Positions 61,113 through 64,000 of a DNA stretch of 64,000 nucleotides are shown here, piece after piece. The notes under the pieces are model-generated. The model saw only the letters and a program-made list of their open reading frames with translations. It ran no database searches and was not told the origin of the DNA. The stretch is from Bradyrhizobium erythrophlei (GTDB lineage Bacteria; Pseudomonadota; Alphaproteobacteria; Rhizobiales; Xanthobacteraceae). A program made the translations under genes and the position numbers. Numbering within the stretch: the first letter of the stretch is position 1; each line of letters opens with the position of its first letter. The stretch spans positions 3,337,501 to 3,401,500 of the forward strand of contig FSRD01000001.1 in the NCBI GenBank assembly GCA_900129675.1, written 5' to 3'.

Positions 61113-61766
61113 GTGCCGAAGCTCGAGATGCTTACCCCCCAAAACAGTGCAATCGCATTGATCGATTATCAGCCGGCCATGTATCAGGGCGTCCAATCAC
61201 ACGATCGCCTGGTACCATTCAACAACGTCCAGGTCCTCGCCAAGGCGGCGAAGCTGTTCAAGATTCCGACGGTGCTCTCGACGGTCGCCAAGGATTCGTT
61301 CTCGGGTCCGTTCATGCCGGAAGTGACCGAGTTGTTCCCTAACCACGACATCATTGACCGGACCTCGATGAACTCCTGGCTCAACGCAGGATTCCGCAAG
61401 GCCGTCGCCGCGACCGGGCGCAAGAAGTTCGTCGTCGCCGGCCTTTGGACCGAAGCCTGTGTGATGTTTCCGACGCTGGACATGCTGAACGAGGGTTACG
61501 AGATCTACATCCCGGCTGATGCCTGCGGCGATCTGTCGTTGGAAGCCCACAACCGCGCGATGGACCGCGCGGTCCAGGCCGGCGCGGTTCCCATCACTTC
61601 CGCCCAGTACCTCTTCGAACTGCAGCAGGACTGGGCGCGCTCCGAAACCTACGAAGGCGTGATGGACATCCTGCGGGCGCACTCGCCCTACGGGATCCAG
61701 GTGCGTTTCTCGAAGTGGGCGCTCGGCGAGCACGCTTCGGAAGGGGGAGCCCGCGCGGCCGAATAG
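61113..61766 (+). CDS. Isochorismatase/YcaC-family hydrolase
   Basis: A 217-residue cysteine hydrolase of the isochorismatase-like superfamily. Catalytic residues are Asp18 (ALIDYQPAMYQG), a Lys at about 60 (STVAKDSF) and Cys116 (LWTEACVMFPTLDML). It starts at GTG 61113, six bases after AAGGAGG; an internal ATG at 61128 is less likely. Relatives include YcaC and cysteine amidohydrolases acting on amides or hydroxamates. It lies 31 bp before the XapX gene and is plausibly co-transcribed with it and the amidohydrolase. Confidence 0.88.
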   Translation: MPKLEMLTPQNSAIALIDYQPAMYQGVQSHDRLVPFNNVQVLAKAAKLFKIPTVLSTVAKDSFSGPFMPEVTELFPNHDIIDRTSMNSWLNAGFRKAVAATGRKKFVVAGLWTEACVMFPTLDMLNEGYEIYIPADACGDLSLEAHNRAMDRAVQAGAVPITSAQYLFELQQDWARSETYEGVMDILRAHSPYGIQVRFSKWALGEHASEGGARAAE

Positions 61767-61797
61767 CTCGTCGCCTTCGCAACCAGGAAAAAGCAAG

Positions 61798-62097
61798 ATG
61801 AAAACCTACCTGCTGTCGGCTGGGGCCGGGATCCTGGTCGGCGTCATCTACAGCCTCCTGAATGTCCGCTCACCGGCGCCGCCGCTGGTGGCGCTGGTCG
61901 GCCTGCTCGGCATCCTCATCGGCGAGCAGGTCGTTCCGGTCGGCAAGCAATTGATCTCAGGCAGCGGCCTCGCCGCCGCCTGGCGCCAGGCCCAATGCGC
62001 CCCGCATATTTTCGGCCTGCTGCCGGGACGACAAGCAAATGCTCAAACCGATGCTCTCGCGCGAATGCCTGATGTGGCGAAGGAGAAGCGTTCATGA
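61798..62097 (+). CDS. XapX domain membrane protein
   Basis: A 99-residue protein. The first 55 residues form two membrane helices of the XapX domain (LLSAGAGILVGVIYSLLNVRSPAPPLVALVGLLGILIGEQVVP); the polar tail (APHIFGLLPGRQANAQTDAL) is cytosolic. XapX proteins were first seen next to a xanthosine phosphorylase gene and have no proven activity. A purine-rich AGGAAAAAG lies upstream of the ATG. The stop overlaps the amidohydrolase start by ATGA. Confidence 0.82.
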   Translation: MKTYLLSAGAGILVGVIYSLLNVRSPAPPLVALVGLLGILIGEQVVPVGKQLISGSGLAAAWRQAQCAPHIFGLLPGRQANAQTDALARMPDVAKEKRS

Positions 62098-63971
62098 GTT
62101 CGCCCGATCTCATCCTGCACCGAGGCTTGTTCACCACGCTCGACCGCGGCAATCCGACAGCCAGCGCGGTGGCGATAAAAGACGGCATCTTCACCGCCGT
62201 CGGTCACGACCAGGAGTTGATGAAGCTCGCCGGCCCGTCAACGAAGGTCATCGACCTCAGGGGGCGCCGCGTCCTGCCCGGGCTGATCGACAATCACCTT
62301 CACATCATCCGCGGCGGGCTCAACTTCAACATGGAATTGCGCTGGGACGGCGTATGGTCGCTCGCCGACGCGATGGCTATGCTGAAGAAGCAGGTCGCGA
62401 TCACGCCGCCACCGCAATGGGTGCGTGTCGTTGGCGGATTCACCGAACACCAGTTCGCCGAGAAGCGGTTGCCGACCATCGACGAGCTCAATGCCGCCGC
62501 GCCCGACACTCCCGTCTTCATCCTGCACCTCTACGACCGTGCCATGCTGAACGCCGCTGCGCTGCGTGTCGTCGGCTACACCAGGGATACACCGGAGCCG
62601 CCGGGCGGCGAGATCGTACGCGACGCGAAAGGCAATCCGACCGGGCTCCTCCTCGCCAAGCCGAACGCCAACATCCTCTACGCCACGCTGGCGAAAGGGC
62701 CCAAGCTCCCGTTCGAATACCAGGTCAACTCGACCCGTCACTTCATGCGCGAACTGAATCGGCTCGGCGTCACGGGCGCGATCGACGCCGGCGGCGGTTT
62801 TCAGAACTATCCCGAGGATTACGCCGTCATCCAGAAACTCTCCGATGACGGGCAGTTGACGATCCGCCTGGCCTACAACCTGTTCACCCAGAAGCCGAAG
62901 AGCGAGAAGCAGGACTTCCTGAACTGGACCAACACGTCAAAGTACAAGCAGGGCACCGACTACTTCCGACACAACGGGGCTGGCGAGATGCTGGTGTTCT
63001 CGGCCGCCGATTTCGAAGACTTCCGCGTGCCGCGTCCGGACATGCCGCCCGAGATGGAGGGCGAACTCGAGGATGTCGTTCGCATTCTCGTTCAGAACAA
63101 GTGGCCGTGGCGGCTGCACGCGACCTATGACGAGACGATCTCGCGCGCGCTCGACGTGTTCGAGAAGGTCAACCAGGATACCCCGCTCGACGGTCTGAAC
63201 TGGTTTTTCGACCATGCCGAGACGATTTCCGACCAGTCCATCGATCGCATCGCCGCGCTCGGCGGCGGCATCGCCGTGCAGCACCGGATGGCCTATCAGG
63301 GCGAGTATTTCGTGGAGCGCTACGGCCTCGGCGCCGCCGAGGCGACGCCGCCGGTGAAGAAGATTCTCGACAAGGGCGTCAAGGTCTCCGCTGGTACGGA
63401 TGCCACCCGGGTTGCCTCTTACAATCCCTGGGTCTCGCTGGCCTGGCTCGTCACCGGCATGACGGTGGGCGGGCTCCGCCTTTACCCGCAGCGCAATTGT
63501 CTCGATCGCGAGACCGCGCTTCGGATGTGGACCGAGAACGTCACCTGGTTCTCCAACGAGGAGGGCAAGAAAGGCCGCATCAAGGCCGGGCAGTTCGCGG
63601 ATATGATCGTCCCGGACCGCGACTTCTTCTCCTGCGCCGAAAGCGAGATCGCCGGCACGACGAGCGACCTCACCGTAGTTGGCGGCCGCATCGTTTACGC
63701 TGCGGGCGACTTCAAGGCGCTCGATGGCACGGCGCCCCCGCCCGCGATGCCGGATTGGTCGCCGGTGCGCAGCTTCGGCGGATACGGCAATTGGGTCGGG
63801 TCAGACGGCAAGGCAGAGGCCGTGAGAGCCCACGCCATGCAGATGTGCGGGTGCGCCAACAGCTGCGGTGTGCACGGCCATGATCATGCCCGCGCCTGGT
63901 CCGGCAGGCTCCCCGTGTCCGATCTCAAGAGCTTCTGGGGCGCGCTCGGTTGCGCCTGCTGGGCGGTGTGA
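62094..63971 (+). CDS. YtcJ-like amidohydrolase with Cys/His-rich tail
   Basis: A 625-residue amidohydrolase (Amidohydro_3). The metal-binding H-x-H is at His68/His70 (GLIDNHLHIIRGG), further ligands probably in RLHATYDE and FFDHAETIS, and the closing Asp in VSAGTDATRVAS. After the usual end (near residue 580) there is an unusual tail with CGCANSCGVHGHDHARAW and GALGCACWAV, six cysteines plus a His cluster, which could bind an extra metal ion. Coupled by ATGA overlap to the XapX gene. Family members hydrolyse amides or cyclic amines, but the substrate here is unknown. Confidence 0.88.
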   Translation: MSSPDLILHRGLFTTLDRGNPTASAVAIKDGIFTAVGHDQELMKLAGPSTKVIDLRGRRVLPGLIDNHLHIIRGGLNFNMELRWDGVWSLADAMAMLKKQVAITPPPQWVRVVGGFTEHQFAEKRLPTIDELNAAAPDTPVFILHLYDRAMLNAAALRVVGYTRDTPEPPGGEIVRDAKGNPTGLLLAKPNANILYATLAKGPKLPFEYQVNSTRHFMRELNRLGVTGAIDAGGGFQNYPEDYAVIQKLSDDGQLTIRLAYNLFTQKPKSEKQDFLNWTNTSKYKQGTDYFRHNGAGEMLVFSAADFEDFRVPRPDMPPEMEGELEDVVRILVQNKWPWRLHATYDETISRALDVFEKVNQDTPLDGLNWFFDHAETISDQSIDRIAALGGGIAVQHRMAYQGEYFVERYGLGAAEATPPVKKILDKGVKVSAGTDATRVASYNPWVSLAWLVTGMTVGGLRLYPQRNCLDRETALRMWTENVTWFSNEEGKKGRIKAGQFADMIVPDRDFFSCAESEIAGTTSDLTVVGGRIVYAAGDFKALDGTAPPPAMPDWSPVRSFGGYGNWVGSDGKAEAVRAHAMQMCGCANSCGVHGHDHARAWSGRLPVSDLKSFWGALGCACWAV

Positions 63972-64000
63972 GATGTATGCGAAGGCGGACAACCCACGCT

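Overview
The window looks like chromosomal DNA from a high-GC alphaproteobacterium of the Bradyrhizobium/Rhodopseudomonas type. This rests on the codon bias, the many ABC transporters and acyl-CoA enzymes, the palindromic intergenic repeats beginning cattgcgagcgaagcgaagc, and a tandem pair of motifs resembling the Irr iron-control (ICE) box of that family. The species call is inference. No complete RNA gene was found.

Layout. 0.4-5.3 kb: an MFS carrier and a run of small conserved proteins around a transglutaminase-like protein. 5.5-20 kb: three amine/aldehyde modules, each with its own regulator: (i) an XRE-cupin regulator, an omega-aminotransferase and a D-amino-acid dehydrogenase; (ii) a TetR regulator facing a three-subunit molybdenum hydroxylase of the PaoABC type; (iii) a second XRE-cupin regulator facing a polar amino acid ABC transporter and a PuuB-like FAD oxidase. 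An IS110-family element sits between (ii) and (iii), inside a palindromic repeat that it has split in two.

20-25.4 kb: a DUF3024 protein, a phytanoyl-CoA-dioxygenase-like enzyme, then the most interesting locus. This is a predicted outer-membrane porin, a secreted FMN-binding-domain protein, the flavin transferase ApbE and a four-helix membrane protein with paired histidines. Two Irr-type dyads lie upstream. I read it as an iron-controlled, covalent-flavin electron-transfer system.

25.4-34.4 kb: a gamma-glutamyltransferase homologue, small genes, a complete branched-chain-type (Liv) ABC transporter and an intradiol dioxygenase. 34.8-40.6 kb: a five-gene dipeptide/nickel-type ABC transporter. 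40.7-44.2 kb: an SDR protein, two alpha/beta hydrolases and a CGNR zinc-finger regulator. A 3'-end tRNA fragment at 44.5 kb could be an old integration scar.

44.7-51.3 kb: a two-component system divergent from an HME-type RND metal efflux pair, with a 48-bp dyad between them. 52.4-59.6 kb: an acyl-CoA catabolic operon (a cytoplasmic YWTD propeller, 3-hydroxyacyl-CoA dehydrogenase, glutaryl-type acyl-CoA dehydrogenase, two crotonases, alpha/beta hydrolase, class III CoA-transferase) of unknown substrate. 59.9-64 kb: a ring-cleaving VOC dioxygenase followed by a beheaded hydrolase remnant, then an isochorismatase, XapX protein and amidohydrolase cluster.
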